A DNA stretch of 64,000 nt from Bufo bufo (lineage: Eukaryota > Chordata > Amphibia > Anura > Bufonidae): positions 155,367,565-155,431,564 of the forward strand of contig NC_053391.1 of the NCBI RefSeq assembly GCF_905171765.1, given 5' to 3'. The position numbers and the translations under genes were made by a program. The notes beneath the pieces were generated by a model. The model saw nothing but the letters and a program-made list of their open reading frames with translations. It ran no database searches and was not told the DNA's origin. This document shows positions 20,376 through 31,959 of the stretch, piece after piece (the stretch's first letter is position 1; every line of letters begins with the position of its first letter).

Positions 20376-21933
20376 CTAGTCTGATGCATCTGATGCATCA
20401 GAAATTGGTTGTTGGAAATCCTGGCTGATCCACGCCAGATTCATCTTGACAAAGGTCAGTCTCTTCACCTTTTGGATAGACAGGTGAGTTCTCCTTAGGG
20501 TAACTATGGCCCCGGCTGCACTAAACATCAGCTCTGATTCCACACTACTGGCTGGGCAGGACAGCTTTTCCAGGGCAAACTTTGCTGGTTCAGGTCCTGC
20601 TCCAGGTCTAGCTGCTGCTGCTGGTGAGTAGTTTCTTCACTAGGCGGGTGAATAAAGCTACTCATCAGGTGACTCTAGACTCAGGCTGCTGCTAATGGAG
20701 CTGGTACTGCTCCTGCCACCCCACTCCTCCACAGCAGCCATGGCAGTGGAACGTGAGCGCAGAGGGCTCCCTCGGTCATACCTGCAAGAGGATGGACGAT
20801 GGAGCCGATTGGCAGCGGTCAACTGACTACATAGGATGTCTCTGTAGTAGTTTAGTTTGTCCTCCCTCTCGGTAGGTGTAAAAAAGGCCCCGATTCTGGA
20901 TCGGTAGTGAGGGTCCAACAAGGTGGAGAGCCAGAAGTCATCTCTCTTCCAAATGGTGAAAATTCAGCTGTCACTGCGCAAGCAAGTGAGCATGCAGCGG
21001 GCCATTTGTGCAAGTGACTCAGAGAGACTCCCTGTCTCCATCTCCACTGCATACTGCCACGGTATGTCCGCATCCTCTGTCTCGTCTTCCTCATCGTCCT
21101 GTAGCTACTCTGGTTGCTCCAGCTGCTCCTGTCCTGTCAGCTGAGTAGAAAAACCACCCATTTGGCTACACATTGCCTGTGCTCAAATGTCCTCATCCCC
21201 CTCCTCTTCCAGTTCAGCCCCCACATGTGGCCGTGAGATCGTGGCGCCACGTCTCCTGTCCCCTGACCAGCCATTGTTACCACCATCTGTTCCAGGACAT
21301 GAAGCAGTGCAATCACGACGTTCATCCCGTAGTCCTGGCAACTGACAAATAACGTGGCATCCTCAAAGGGCCTGAGCAAACAGCAGGTGTCACGCACGGG
21401 CTGCCAGTGGCTGACATTAAAGTTACACAGGGGAGTACTCCTATCCGCTTGCATTATCAAGAAATCATTGATGGCCTTTCTCTGTTCGTGTAGTTGGTCC
21501 AACATATGGAGGGTGGAATTCCAATGGGTCGAAAACGTCACAGATCAGCCTATCTTGGGGGATGCTGTTCTGCTGCGGCAACTCAAGGAGGGTGTGCTTT
21601 GCTGCATACGAGTGGCTGAAATGCATGCAGTTTCCTGGCCATTTTTAGAACGTCTTGCAGATGGGTGGAAGACTTCAGGAACCGCTGGACAACCAGATTG
21701 AACATGTGTGCTATGCAGGGCACATGGCTCATCCTTCCTTGATGCAACGCGACACAATGTTCTTCCCATTGTCGGTCACCATAGTTCCGATTTTGAGTTG
21801 TCGGGGAGAAAGCCAGGATTCGATTTCTTGATGCATCACACAGAGCAGTTGCTCCCCTGTGTGACTTCGTTCGCCAAGGCAAGTTAGGTGCAGAACAGCG
21901 TGACACCGCCGAGCCCTGCACATGTGGTATGCT
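20376..21933 (-). pseudogene. hAT-B transposase, C-terminal half (duplication copy 1)
   Basis: The minus strand reads hAT transposase blocks in several frames: VTDNGKNIVSRCIKEG with IAHMFNLVVQRF (about 21690-21780), FSTHWNSTLHMLDQLHEQ (about 21470-21540), LDPHYRSRIGAFFTPTERED (about 20850-20920), and the C-terminal dimerisation segment (ELMFSAAGAIVTLRRTHLS to KMNLAWISQDF, about 20410-20540), ending at a stop at 20376-20378. Frame changes occur between the blocks. The N-terminal half is absent because the duplication junction falls at 21933. Confidence 0.85.
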
Positions 21934-24146
21934 ATTCAATAATATATTGCCAAAGTCATAAGGAACAAAATTAGAGGAGATATACAAGGCTGGGGCCCTT
22001 CTTAGGATCAGCAGACCTGTGTGTTCCTGTAAACTGCTGAATCAGGAAATTAATATTGAGGTTTGCTTTGCTGTTAACCCTTGGTGTGATACAGGCAAAA
22101 ATGATTAAAATGCAAAATAAATAATATTTTTTAAAATTGCACCTCCATTTTGCTTTTAATTTAACACCTAAAGGGTTAACAAATATGTTTTAAATTATTT
22201 GAGGGGTATAGTTTCTAAAATGGGGTCATTTGAGGGTGGTTTCTATTGTGTAAGCTCCTCAAAGTTGCTTCACAACTGAATTGGTCTTTAAAAAAGTCGG
22301 TTTTGGAAATTTAAATTTAAAAAATTGCTTTCTAATGTCTCAGAATTGGTTGAATAAGTAAAACATTCCAAAGTTATTAGTACATAAAGTGACACATATA
22401 AGATTTGCAATATGATAAATACTGTCAGTGTCCTGAAAGAGTTAAACACGCTGTTTGTTAACGCCATCAACCATGCATTTACCCACAGCTATATGTCACT
22501 GAAATTATCAGCTATTTTTGTCACTGAGAAATAGAAAAAAATTTAAAATAATGAATAGATAAAAGACCTCAGAGAGCCATATATTAATTTTCAGGTGAAT
22601 TGAAGCATATTTTATTAGTGTAGAATTGATTTGAGCTAAAAAAAAAAAAAATTAATTGGTGAACCAGACACAAAATTTATTTCAAGAAGTTTGGTCATCT
22701 ATAGTGGATTTATATCCAAATCGAAGTTCAGCTGTGTGTAATAATACTCATCAAAAGGATCTACAGAAGCTACCATACAGTATATTCTGTGTGCAGCTGG
22801 CAGCAGGCTAAATTTTAACCACTTAAAGTCAGTATAGAGATTTCTGGTTAGATTCTTAGGTCAACGTGCCCAGAATAGACACCGACCTGCAATTGAAGTG
22901 TTGCAGGAATGGTAATAGGTTAGTAATACAGTTCCTGTTCCCCATTTGGAATGTGCTGTTTTTGAGTGGTGTACACCAAGTATTTATCGAAAAGCGTAAG
23001 CGATTTTATGGGACACTTATACAGCATATGGACTATTGAATAAAGTGGGAAGTATCATGGGATCTCTTCGTGGTGCTGGCATTTCACTTTGATTTGCATA
23101 GAACCCCTTTAACCACAAAATGTCAATAATATAATTTATAACAATGATATTATAGAGGTGTCATGAATATGGTGCTCTCGTCGTTTTGATACACCCTATC
23201 AAACTTCTAAATACTGTTTCCCACATGGGCACTTAATCGTATATATAAGTGACCATGTGGGAAACAGTATATAGACTGGACTAAAATAACTCAAAAAAAG
23301 AATTTCTGAGCATATAACAAATATAAAGAAGGGTTATGAGAATTATACACTGTCATAACATTTAAAAAAATACCATAACCATGACCCTAAAGGCCTTACT
23401 TTTGCAGCATTCTGCACAACAACTAGATCCACTTGGAGGGAGGCCCCCACCCTAATCTCTGATTTACTGAACTGTCACTTTGGAAAATTTGAGACAAGTC
23501 CATGTTTTTAAGGAAAAGAGAACATCACCAATATGGAATTACCAGAAATAGATTTGGCCAGCTTAGTATATCATTTTATCTATCTATTTCACTTCCTTTT
23601 TGAGAGAGTATAGAGAGGGATACAGTGGAAAGAACCCATATGCAGATACAATAAAAATTATACTATTTTGCCAAAAAACGCATTGAAAATGTATATAAAA
23701 CGCAAGTGCATTTTTTATCATTTTGAAAACCTGAGGCAAGTTTTTAGAGGGATAAGGAATATCAGCAATAGGGAATCACTAGAAATATGATCTGGATAGT
23801 CCAATACATCATTTTATTTATTCAGCTTACTGGGTTTTGACACTAAATTAGTTGAGCTACATGGTGGTCAATGAGGGGTATAGTGGGAAAAATGTATATG
23901 CAGATAAAACAAAAAAAAGGTATTATTTGTAAAAACATATTATTTGTCAAAAAGGCAATGAAAATGCATATAAAACACAATAGCACTTCCTTGCGGTGAA
24001 TTAAGGGACATTGCGGTTTACGTTTTTTATAGCTCAGAGGTTTTTGATTTTGCCTATAAATAAATTATATTGACACTACGAATGTATTGTATTTAAACTG
24101 ATATTACGGTTCCTGTACGGATTTTTGCGAAGAACAGTCTGTTCAG

Positions 24147-25387
24147 TAGTGATGAGCGGGAGGGGCCATATTCGATTTCGCGATATTTTGCGAATATTCG
24201 ATTGAATATTCGTTGAAATCGAATATTCGTCATTATTCTATTTATCACGAATAATATGCGATTTAATTATTCGCGTATTGCGATTTTCTTTTAACTGTAT
24301 AAGGCAACTTTCCTATTGGTTGGCTATGGCTATTATGTGTATTTTACATATATTCGCTATATTGCTATATATTCTTGTTTTAGAATATTGCGAATATTCT
24401 AAAAAACGAAGTTATAGCTATATAGCGAATATTTGTAAAATACACATATAGACTGCAATTTAGCTAATATAGTGCTATAATCTTTTTTTATAGTCAAATT
24501 TTTTTTGTTTCTTCTGAAGTTCAGATTTGGAAAAAAATTACACTATTAAAAAAATACTATAGCACTATATTAGCTAAATTGCAGTCTATATTGTATTTCA
24601 CGAATATTCGATATATTGCTATAACTTTGTGATTTAGAATATGATGAATATGATGAATATTCTAAAAAACGAAGTTATAGCAATATAGCGAATATTTGTA
24701 AAATACACATATAGACTGCAATTTAGCTAATATAGTGCTATAATCTTTTTTTTATAGTCTATTTTTTTTGTCTCTTCTGAAGTTAAGATTTGGAAAAAAT
24801 TGACACTATTAAAAAAAATACTATAGCACTATATTAGCTAAATTGCAGTCTATATGTGTAGTTTTTACGAATATTCGCTATATTGCTATAACTTTGTGTT
24901 TTAGAATATGACGAATATTCTAAAAAAAGAAATTATAGCAATATGGCAAATATATTCGTTATTTAGAATATTTGTCTTTTTAAAAAAATCTGTACTGTTA
25001 TTCCACTTTGGCATACTGATCCCCGACAAGCGTCCCCGTTATGCGAACAACTATACAGATTGGGGAAAAAAATGCAAATATTCTAAATAATGAATATATT
25101 CCCTATATTGCTATATATTCGTTTTGTAGAACATTCAGCATTCTATTTTCCATATGAAAACTATGTACTATGTAAAACATGATTCCTTCCTGCTTAAGTT
25201 GCTTGTGGGCCAATGACTCATTGACCCACAAGAAATAAGCAAGGAGGAATCATGTTTTCAGATGTAAAAAAATTACGAATATTCGATATAGGGAATATAT
25301 GGCACTATATTAGAAAAATTTGCGAATTAGCGAAGTTGCGATATTTGCGATTAATATTCACTATTTGAATATTCGCGCTCAACACTA
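24147..25387. mobile_element. Non-autonomous hAT element, duplicated copy
   Basis: This is the second copy of the 1241-bp element at 15678-16918, carried by the segmental duplication, with the same flanking CTGTTCAG (24139-24146 and 25388-25395). It is not an independent insertion. Confidence 0.93.
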
Positions 25388-25433
25388 CTGTTCAGATGAC
25401 CAATAGGGTATATAAAGGGATTAAAAATGGCGG

Positions 25434-25501
25434 AGCAGGTAACCACTGATGAAGGAGTAGGTGTACACTCTGAAACGAGTCTGGTAGACAGTATACCTGC
25501 T
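25434..25501 (+). ncRNA. Type I hammerhead ribozyme motif, duplicated copy
   Basis: Same sequence as the ribozyme at 16965-17032, with core CTGATGA, GAAAC and GAGTC intact and both stem I segments paired. Predicted cleavage is after the C of GAGTC at 25481. It was carried by the segmental duplication. Confidence 0.85.
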
Positions 25502-26921
25502 TATTACAATTTTAACTATATGGATTGAGATACAATTCTGCCCTGTGTAAGAAAATAACAGGAGGATTGCCTAATTGAATACTTAACCTTTCTCCCGACA
25601 CCTTACCAAATAGGTGATGGGACTGAAATAGCAAAGCCGGCACTCGTGAGATGCCAAGCTTTGAGATATCGAGCCATGTGACATGCCGAGCTTAGACCTC
25701 TGGGATCTCCGACGGCAGAATCGGGAGTCAAGGTATCGCATTCAGTGCTGTCTGCAGGAAAAAGGTAAAACAAACTACACCACTGACCACCACGTTGGTG
25801 CGGTGATTATAAATGATATCTAACAATTGCATAATTCCAAGTTGATGGATATTTAGCGGTATGCTATATCGCTATGGACATCTGACAGACATACCACTAT
25901 ACCACCATTGATGAAATGGGACAGCGGGCGGCTCCCGGCTGTATGATTCAGCCGGCACCTGCCATGTATAGGGCGGGCCCGCTGCAGAGGCCCGCTCCAA
26001 ACATCCCCTTAGGTATTATGATGTATTAATTAGAGATGAGCGAATTTCTCAAACATTCGATTCGGCCGGCTCTCCGAATTTTCCGAAAATTTCCGCAATA
26101 AAAACTGCTATTTCTGGGCTGCATAGAGCCTTGATATGGGTTTAGAACACTGTGTCTTGCAGTAACATGCATAGGGAGTGTGCTGTGGTAGTGAAATAAT
26201 ACTGTCAGTCAGTATGACATGCAGATAACAGGCGTCGCTATTAGAATAACATTGCACATTTCACTTATTTGAGAAGTCACGGGGCCAAAACCGACCAAAT
26301 AACTCAAGTATTAACTCAGCCTTATAGGTCGATGTTAGTGTCAAGAAGAAGAGCACTCCTTTTACACCGTCGTCAGCTGATTCCACATAGATGTCTACAG
26401 ACCCTGTTCTATTAAATGCTTATACAAGTAGAGCCCCCCAGACAGAGTGGAGAGGGTGTCAGCAGTAAGTTTGTGTTGACGTCACTGAGTATTTGCCCTT
26501 CCTCTGATCCATCAGAACAATAACCCACAAAAAACGGATCCTGTCTGTGGAGCATTTGCTCAATAATCCATCAGTATTGCTAATGCCCAAAAAAACAGGA
26601 GTTTATCTAAAACAGAGATGACACGTGAATGGAATATTTGCATGTCTTCTGTGTTTTGTATTCACTCCTGCTTTTGGCTACCAAATCATAAGCCAATTCT
26701 GATGTGACCATACAGGCCTTACAGCTGCTACACAGACAGGATCCGTTGTGCGTCTCATTTTTCCTTCCTTCTGACAAATCAGAAGAAAAGTCAAATAAAT
26801 GATGATGTCAGCCAGGCCGAAAGCCAAAATAGTGGACCAGTCATGAAGTGGGGAGGGTGGGAACAGCATGAGAAGTCCACAGAGTGTACCTATGACATAG
26901 TGGTGAGGTGAAAGCAGCATG

Positions 26922-27677
26922 AGGAGGCCACTAAGTGGCACAATGAAAGAGTCTGGAGGTAGCGGATGCAGCAGCAGCATCATGAGAAGGCCACCGAGTG
27001 GCACAATGACAGAGTCTGTAGATGGCAGCTGTATGATGAGGCCAGTGAGTGGAAAAGTGACATAGCGTGGATATGGCAGGAGCAAGAGGAGACCACAGAG
27101 TGGCAAGGTGACGTACTGTAGTGTGGAGATGGCAGCAGCAGGAGGAGACCACAAAGTGGCAAGGCGGCATAGTGTGCAGATGGCAGCAGCAGCAGGATCC
27201 CACAGAGTGGCAAGGTGACATAGTGTGGTGATGGCAGCAGCAGCAGGATCACACAGAGTAGCAAGGGGACATAGTGTGGAGATGGCAGCAGCAGCATGAG
27301 GAGACCACAGAGTGGCAAAGTGACATATTGTGGAGATGGCAGCAGCAGGAGGAGAGCACAGAGTGGCAAGGTGACATAGTGTGGAGATGGCAGCAGCATG
27401 AGGAGACCACAGAGTGGCAAGGTGACATAGTTTGGAGATGGCAGTAGCAACAGCAGCAGCAGCAGCATGAGGAGACCAGAGAGTGCCAAGTTGACATAGT
27501 GTGTAGATGGCAGCAGCAGCATGAGGAGACCACAGAGTGGCAAGTTGACATAGTGTTGAGATGGCAGCAGCAGCATCAGGAGGATACCATAGAGTGGCAA
27601 GTTTACATAGTGTGGAGATGGCAGCAGCAGGAGGTGACGACAGAGTGGCAAGGTGACATAGTTTGAAGATGGCAGGT
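26922..27677. repeat. CAG-rich minisatellite of hAT-B, duplication copy 2
   Basis: Same array as 19430-20185, with the same number of units and nearly the same sequence. The minus-strand frame 26678-27769 is likewise a by-product of the unit length. Confidence 0.9.
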
Positions 27678-27867
27678 GACCTGAAAGTAACCCGGTGACA
27701 GAGTGGGGTGGTGGGTGGCAATACCAGTACCCGCTGACGCAGGTGGGTGAAATAAGGAGCTCTTGACAACAGATGTGTGGCATCAGGCAGGTTGCAGCAT
27801 CAAAGTAGTTATTGAGGCAGGTAGTCAGTCTCTTGTATCAAAGTGTTGGTGTGGCACCATGGATGAT

Positions 27868-30800
27868 CTAGTCTGATGCATCTGATGCATCAGAAATTGG
27901 TTGTTGGAAATCCTGGCTGATCCACGCCAGATTCATCTTGACAAAGGTCAGTCTCTTCACATTTTGGGTAGACAGGTGAGTTCTCCTTAGGGTAACTATG
28001 GCCCCGGCTGCACTAAACATCAGCTCTGATTCCACACTACTGGCTGGGCAGGACAGCTTTTCCAGGGCAAACTCTGCTGGTTCAGGTCCTGCTCCAGGTC
28101 TAGCTGCTGCTGCTGGTGAGTAGTTTCTTCACTAGGCGGGTGAATAAAGCTACTCATCAGGTGACTCTAGACTCAGGCTGCTGCTAATGGAGCTGGTACT
28201 GCTCCTGCCACCCCACTCCTCCACAGCAGCCATGGCAGTGGAACGTGAGCGCAGAGGGCTCCCTCGGTCATACCTGCAAGAGGATGGACGATGGAGCCGA
28301 TTGGCAGCGGTCAACTGACTACATAGGATGTCTCTGTAGTAGTTTAGTTTGTCCTCCCTCTCGGTAGGTGTAAAAAAGGCCCCGATTCTGGATCGGTAGT
28401 GAGGGTCCAACAAGGTGGAGAGCCAGAAGTCATCTCTCTTCCAAATGGTGAAAATTCAGCTGTCACTGCGCAAGCAAGTGAGCATGCAGCGGGCCATTTG
28501 TGCAAGTGACTCAGAGAGACTCCCTGTCTCCATCTCCACTGCATACTGCCACGGTATGTCCGCATCCTCTGTCTCGTCTTCCTCATCGTCCTGTAGCTAC
28601 TCTGGTTGCTCCAGCTGCTCCTGTCCTGTCAGCTGAGTAGAAAAACCACCCATTTGGCTACACATTGCCTGTGCTCAAATGTCCTCATCCCCCTCCTCTT
28701 CCAGTTCAGCCCCCACATGTGGCCGTGAGATCGTGGCGCCACGTCTCCTGTCCCCTGACCAGCCATTGTTACCACCATCTGTTCCAGGACATGAAGCAGT
28801 GCAATCACGACGTTCATCCCGTAGTCCTGGCAACTGACAAATAACGTGGCATCCTCAAAGGGCCTGAGCAAACAGCAGGTGTCACGCATGAGCTGCCAGT
28901 GGCTGACATTAAAGTTACACAGGGGAGTACTCCTATCCGCTTGCATTATCAAGAAATCATTGATGGCCTTTCTCTGTTCGTGTAGTTGGTCCAACATATG
29001 GAGGGTGGAATTCCAATGGGTCGAAAACGTCACAGATCAGCCTATCTTGGGGGATGCTGTTCTGCTGCTGCAACTCAAGGAGGGTGTGCTTTGCTGCATA
29101 CGAGTGGCTGAAATGCATGCAGTTTCCTGGCCATTTTTAGAACGTCTTGCAGATGGGTGGAAGACTTCAGGAACCGCTGGACAACCAGATTGAACATGTG
29201 TGCTATGCTAGGCACATGGCTCATCCTTCCTTGATGCAACGCGACACAATGTTCTTCCCATTGTCGGTCACCATAGTTCCGATTTTGAGTTGTCGGGGAG
29301 AAAGCCAGGATTCGATTTCTTGATGCATCACACAGAGCAGTTGCTCCCCTGTGTGACTTCGTTCGCCAAGGCAAGTTAGGTGCAGAACAGCGTGACACCG
29401 CCGAAGCCCTGCACATGTGGTATGCTGGAGGGGTACTGTGACTTGTCCCTGCAGTGGAGGCTGAGGACATGGTGGAGGATGAGGAGGCAGAGGCGGATAT
29501 TGTCGCAGGACCAACGGCGTGACAACGTGGAGAAGGAAGCGGCGTGACCGGTCCAAATTGCTGGTGTGGCTGTAGAGGAACCACATTCACCCAGTGGGAC
29601 ATGTATTGTTCCTGACCGTAGTTACAGCTCCACACATCGGCGCTTCCATGCACTTTGGCAGACAATGACAGGCTCAAGGACTGGCCCACCTTCTGTTCTA
29701 CATGTGTGTGCAGGGATGGTACTGTCTTTTTCTAAAAGAAATGATGGCTTGGGACTCTCCACCTCGGCTCGGCACAAGCCATCAGTTCTCTGAAAGGTGC
29801 AGAGTCCACCACTTGAAAAGGGAGGGACTGAAGCACTAGCAACTTGGACAGGAGCACGTTCAGCTTCTGCGCCATTGGATGCGTGCATGCATACTGTTGT
29901 CTCTTGGCAATCGCTTCGGTGATCGATTGCTGATGGAATGACTGACGAGGAGTAAGTGCAGGAGCATCTGGATATAGGAATATGGGAATTGACAAACAGC
30001 TCCCTTTGGCTGAGGTGGTAGAGCCTTGACTGGCTGAAACTGGGTGCGTGCCACTGGGTGATGTAGCGGTTGTTGCGGCAGGCTGGACCACCACATCAGA
30101 GCCTAGGCCACTGTACGCTGCATATGTTGACACAGGGCCATAGTGCCAACATTGGCACCCTGGACACGCTTTGCCTTCTGACCACTGATGCAACATATGG
30201 CAACGTTCACCTCTTCTGGAGCTTTGAAAAAAAAACTGCCACACCACCGAGTAGGTGATTTTCCTTCCAACAGTCTGCACTGACTGATTTCTACCGCTGC
30301 TGGCTCTGTGAACCCCTGCACCACTACTTCCCGGGCAGGTAGGCTGCTGCAAAGCAGTTGGTCTACTCGGGCACGTTTGGCTCCCGACCTCCCACTGCTG
30401 CCACCCTGCTGACTCCCAGCCATGCTACCACCTTGCTGGCTCTGCACGGGCAAGCTGCCACCCTCTTCTCCTTCTGCACCTGGCTCCCAAGTGTGATCGG
30501 CTTCATCATCATCGATTAGTGTCTGCACATCACTTATGTCCTCTTCAACGGCCTCTGGGTCAGGAGCCTAACCACTCGCAGCGCAAGCTCCCGTGCCACT
30601 TTCCTCATCACTACTTGCCCGACTAATGGAGGAAGCGGTGGATCCTCCAGATCTTGGCTAGGCAGTAGGTGCTGACTGTCCTCTAGTAGCTGTTCCTCAC
30701 TGAAAAGTGGAGCTGAGCCTACAGCATATACTACTTCTCGTGGCGATGGAACATAAAAGGACAGAGGCAGGTTGAGGACAGGTGAGGGCAGAGGGCCTGC

Positions 30801-31069
30801 TCCCGGGTCATGCCAACTAAGGGTTGTGACTGGCGAACCCACCGACTGTTGGCTGTAGGTGTCTGATGTAATTTGGGATGACATGGATAACCGAGTACAC
30901 CAATCAAGAACAACTGGGTTGCTGGTCAAGATGACATCGGGAGATCAGGCCTCTCGCTGCGACTACTGCTGCCACGACCCCTTACTCTGCAGCAACCTCT
31001 GCTTGCGCCAGACCCATTCATGCCTCTGCCACTCCTCTGTGCATGGCCTGGCACTTCTCTACCTGACAT
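27868..31069 (-). pseudogene. hAT-B transposase, full extent but broken
   Basis: A BED-finger hAT transposase spanning about 3.2 kb. Its ATG at 31069 begins MSGREVPGHAQ, and a GRG/SRS-rich start leads to an early stop (SERPDLPMSS then TGA, about 30925). Later blocks are an acidic segment (IDDDEADHTWEPGAEGEEGG), a degraded BED finger (FFFKAPEEVNVAICCISGQK, then ALCQHMQRTV), the catalytic-Asp regions, an IAHMFNLVVQRF block, and the C-terminal dimerisation segment ending at 27868. Frames change several times. The gene order and an RG-rich start followed by an acidic stretch match the hAT-A protein, but the sequences are well diverged. The C-terminal part lies in duplication copy 2. Confidence 0.85.
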
Positions 31070-31119
31070 ACTTGTAGCTGAACTAAACAAATGAAATGGA
31101 AATTAAAACACCCCTAAAA

Positions 31120-31392
31120 GCAACTAATATATTTTTCTTTTTGTACTAAAATAGGCCATTAAATTATTTCTGCGCAAAAAACGGCAAACATGAACTGAGT
31201 ATATATTTCTCGTATTGTACTGAAATAGGCCACTAAATTATTTCTGAAAAAATACAAGCAAACATGACCTGAGTATATATTTCTCGTATTGGACTAAATC
31301 AGGCCACTAAACAATTTCAGAGTAAATAACAGAAAAAGTGAACTGCGTATATTTTTCTCTTTTTCTACTGAAATATGGCAATAAACGCTTTT
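31120..31392. repeat. 74-bp subterminal tandem repeat of hAT-B
   Basis: The motif CTGAAATAGGCCACTAAA with a following TATATTTCTCGTATTG recurs with its AGGCCA at about 31153, 31227, 31301 and 31375, an exact 74-bp spacing. The array resumes at 44869-44990 on the other side of the nested insertions. It lies upstream of the transposase start. Confidence 0.85.
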
Positions 31393-31612
31393 AGTGTAAG
31401 CCGTGTACCGGTGTGGGCTCCCCAGGATACAGCGAAGTCACAGACAAGGAAAGCGACACTGACACCAGCTTTATATGCAAGAACAGAAACTTTAATTTGG
31501 AAATAGTAATAACACAAGTATAAACAGAATAAGTAATACCCCAGGCCCACAGTCACCGTCCCTGTCCGAGGGACAGGCCTAGCCCGTTGGCACACACAGC
31601 AGAGCCTACAAG
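31393..31612. other. Unidentified insertion in hAT-B, left piece
   Basis: With 44362-44868 it makes one sequence of about 720 bp once hAT-A is removed, sitting inside the 74-bp array. It is unlike its surroundings in composition. In minus orientation it would run TGAAGCAG...CTTACA, so a solo LTR is possible, but I found no matching flanking duplication. The last eight bases, CCTACAAG, are the hAT-A TSD. Confidence 0.45.
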
Positions 31613-31735
31613 TAGAGTTGAGCGAACACCTGGATGTTCGGGTTCGACGAGTTCGGCCGAACTTTCGAAAAATGTTCGGGTTCGGGATCCGAACTCGACC
31701 CGAACTTCATCCCGAACCCCATAGAAGTCAATGGG
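31613..31735. promoter_or_regulatory. hAT-A left terminus with clustered TTCGGG/CCCGAA motifs
   Basis: After the 15-bp terminal repeat, the core TTCGGG or its complement CCCGAA occurs several times within about 110 bp (for example GTTCGGGTTCG, GTTCGGGTTCGGG, GACCCGAACTT). The right terminus has the same motif. In known hAT elements subterminal repeats bind the transposase, so these are candidate binding sites. This is inference. Confidence 0.6.
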
Positions 31736-31959
31736 GACCCGAACTTTTGGGCACTAAAAAGGCTGTAAAACACACCCGGAAAGGGCTAGAGGGCTGCAAA
31801 AGGCAGCAAAATGTAGTTAAATCCCCTGCAAACAAATGTAGATAGGGAAATGATGAGTTAACATAAAATAAATAAAAATTAAACAATATTAATTGGAGTG
31901 AGGTCCCATAGCAAAGAATCAGGCTTCAAGTCACCCACCAATGGAGAAGGTCACTTACT

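Larger units (their letters stand above)
13465..21933. repeat. Tandem segmental duplication, copy 1 (8469 bp)
   Basis: The sequence from ATTCAATAATATATTGCC at 13465 restarts at 21934. The junction joins the end of the unit (CATGTGGTATGCT) directly to its start, as in a simple head-to-tail duplication. Apart from scattered substitutions the copies match, including the nested small hAT element and ribozyme. Copy 1 alone has an extra 979-bp segment at 18130-19108. Confidence 0.95.
17572..21933 (-). mobile_element. hAT-B element, left part only (duplication copy 1)
   Basis: It starts with the hAT-type terminus TAGAGATGAGCGAA, preceded by GTATTAAT. The 3' non-coding region, a CAG-rich minisatellite and the C-terminal part of a minus-strand transposase follow. 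The element is cut at 21933 by the junction of the tandem duplication. The 979-bp foreign hAT fragment at 18130-19108 is inside it. Confidence 0.85.
21934..29426. repeat. Tandem segmental duplication, copy 2 (7493 bp)
   Basis: This is the second copy of the unit at 13465-21933, ending at the CATGTGGTATGCT that finishes at 29426. After that point copy 2 runs on into the rest of the hAT-B transposase, which copy 1 lacks, so copy 2 holds the original right-hand context. The length difference of 976 bp is explained by the segment at 18130-19108 and a few small indels. Confidence 0.95.
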
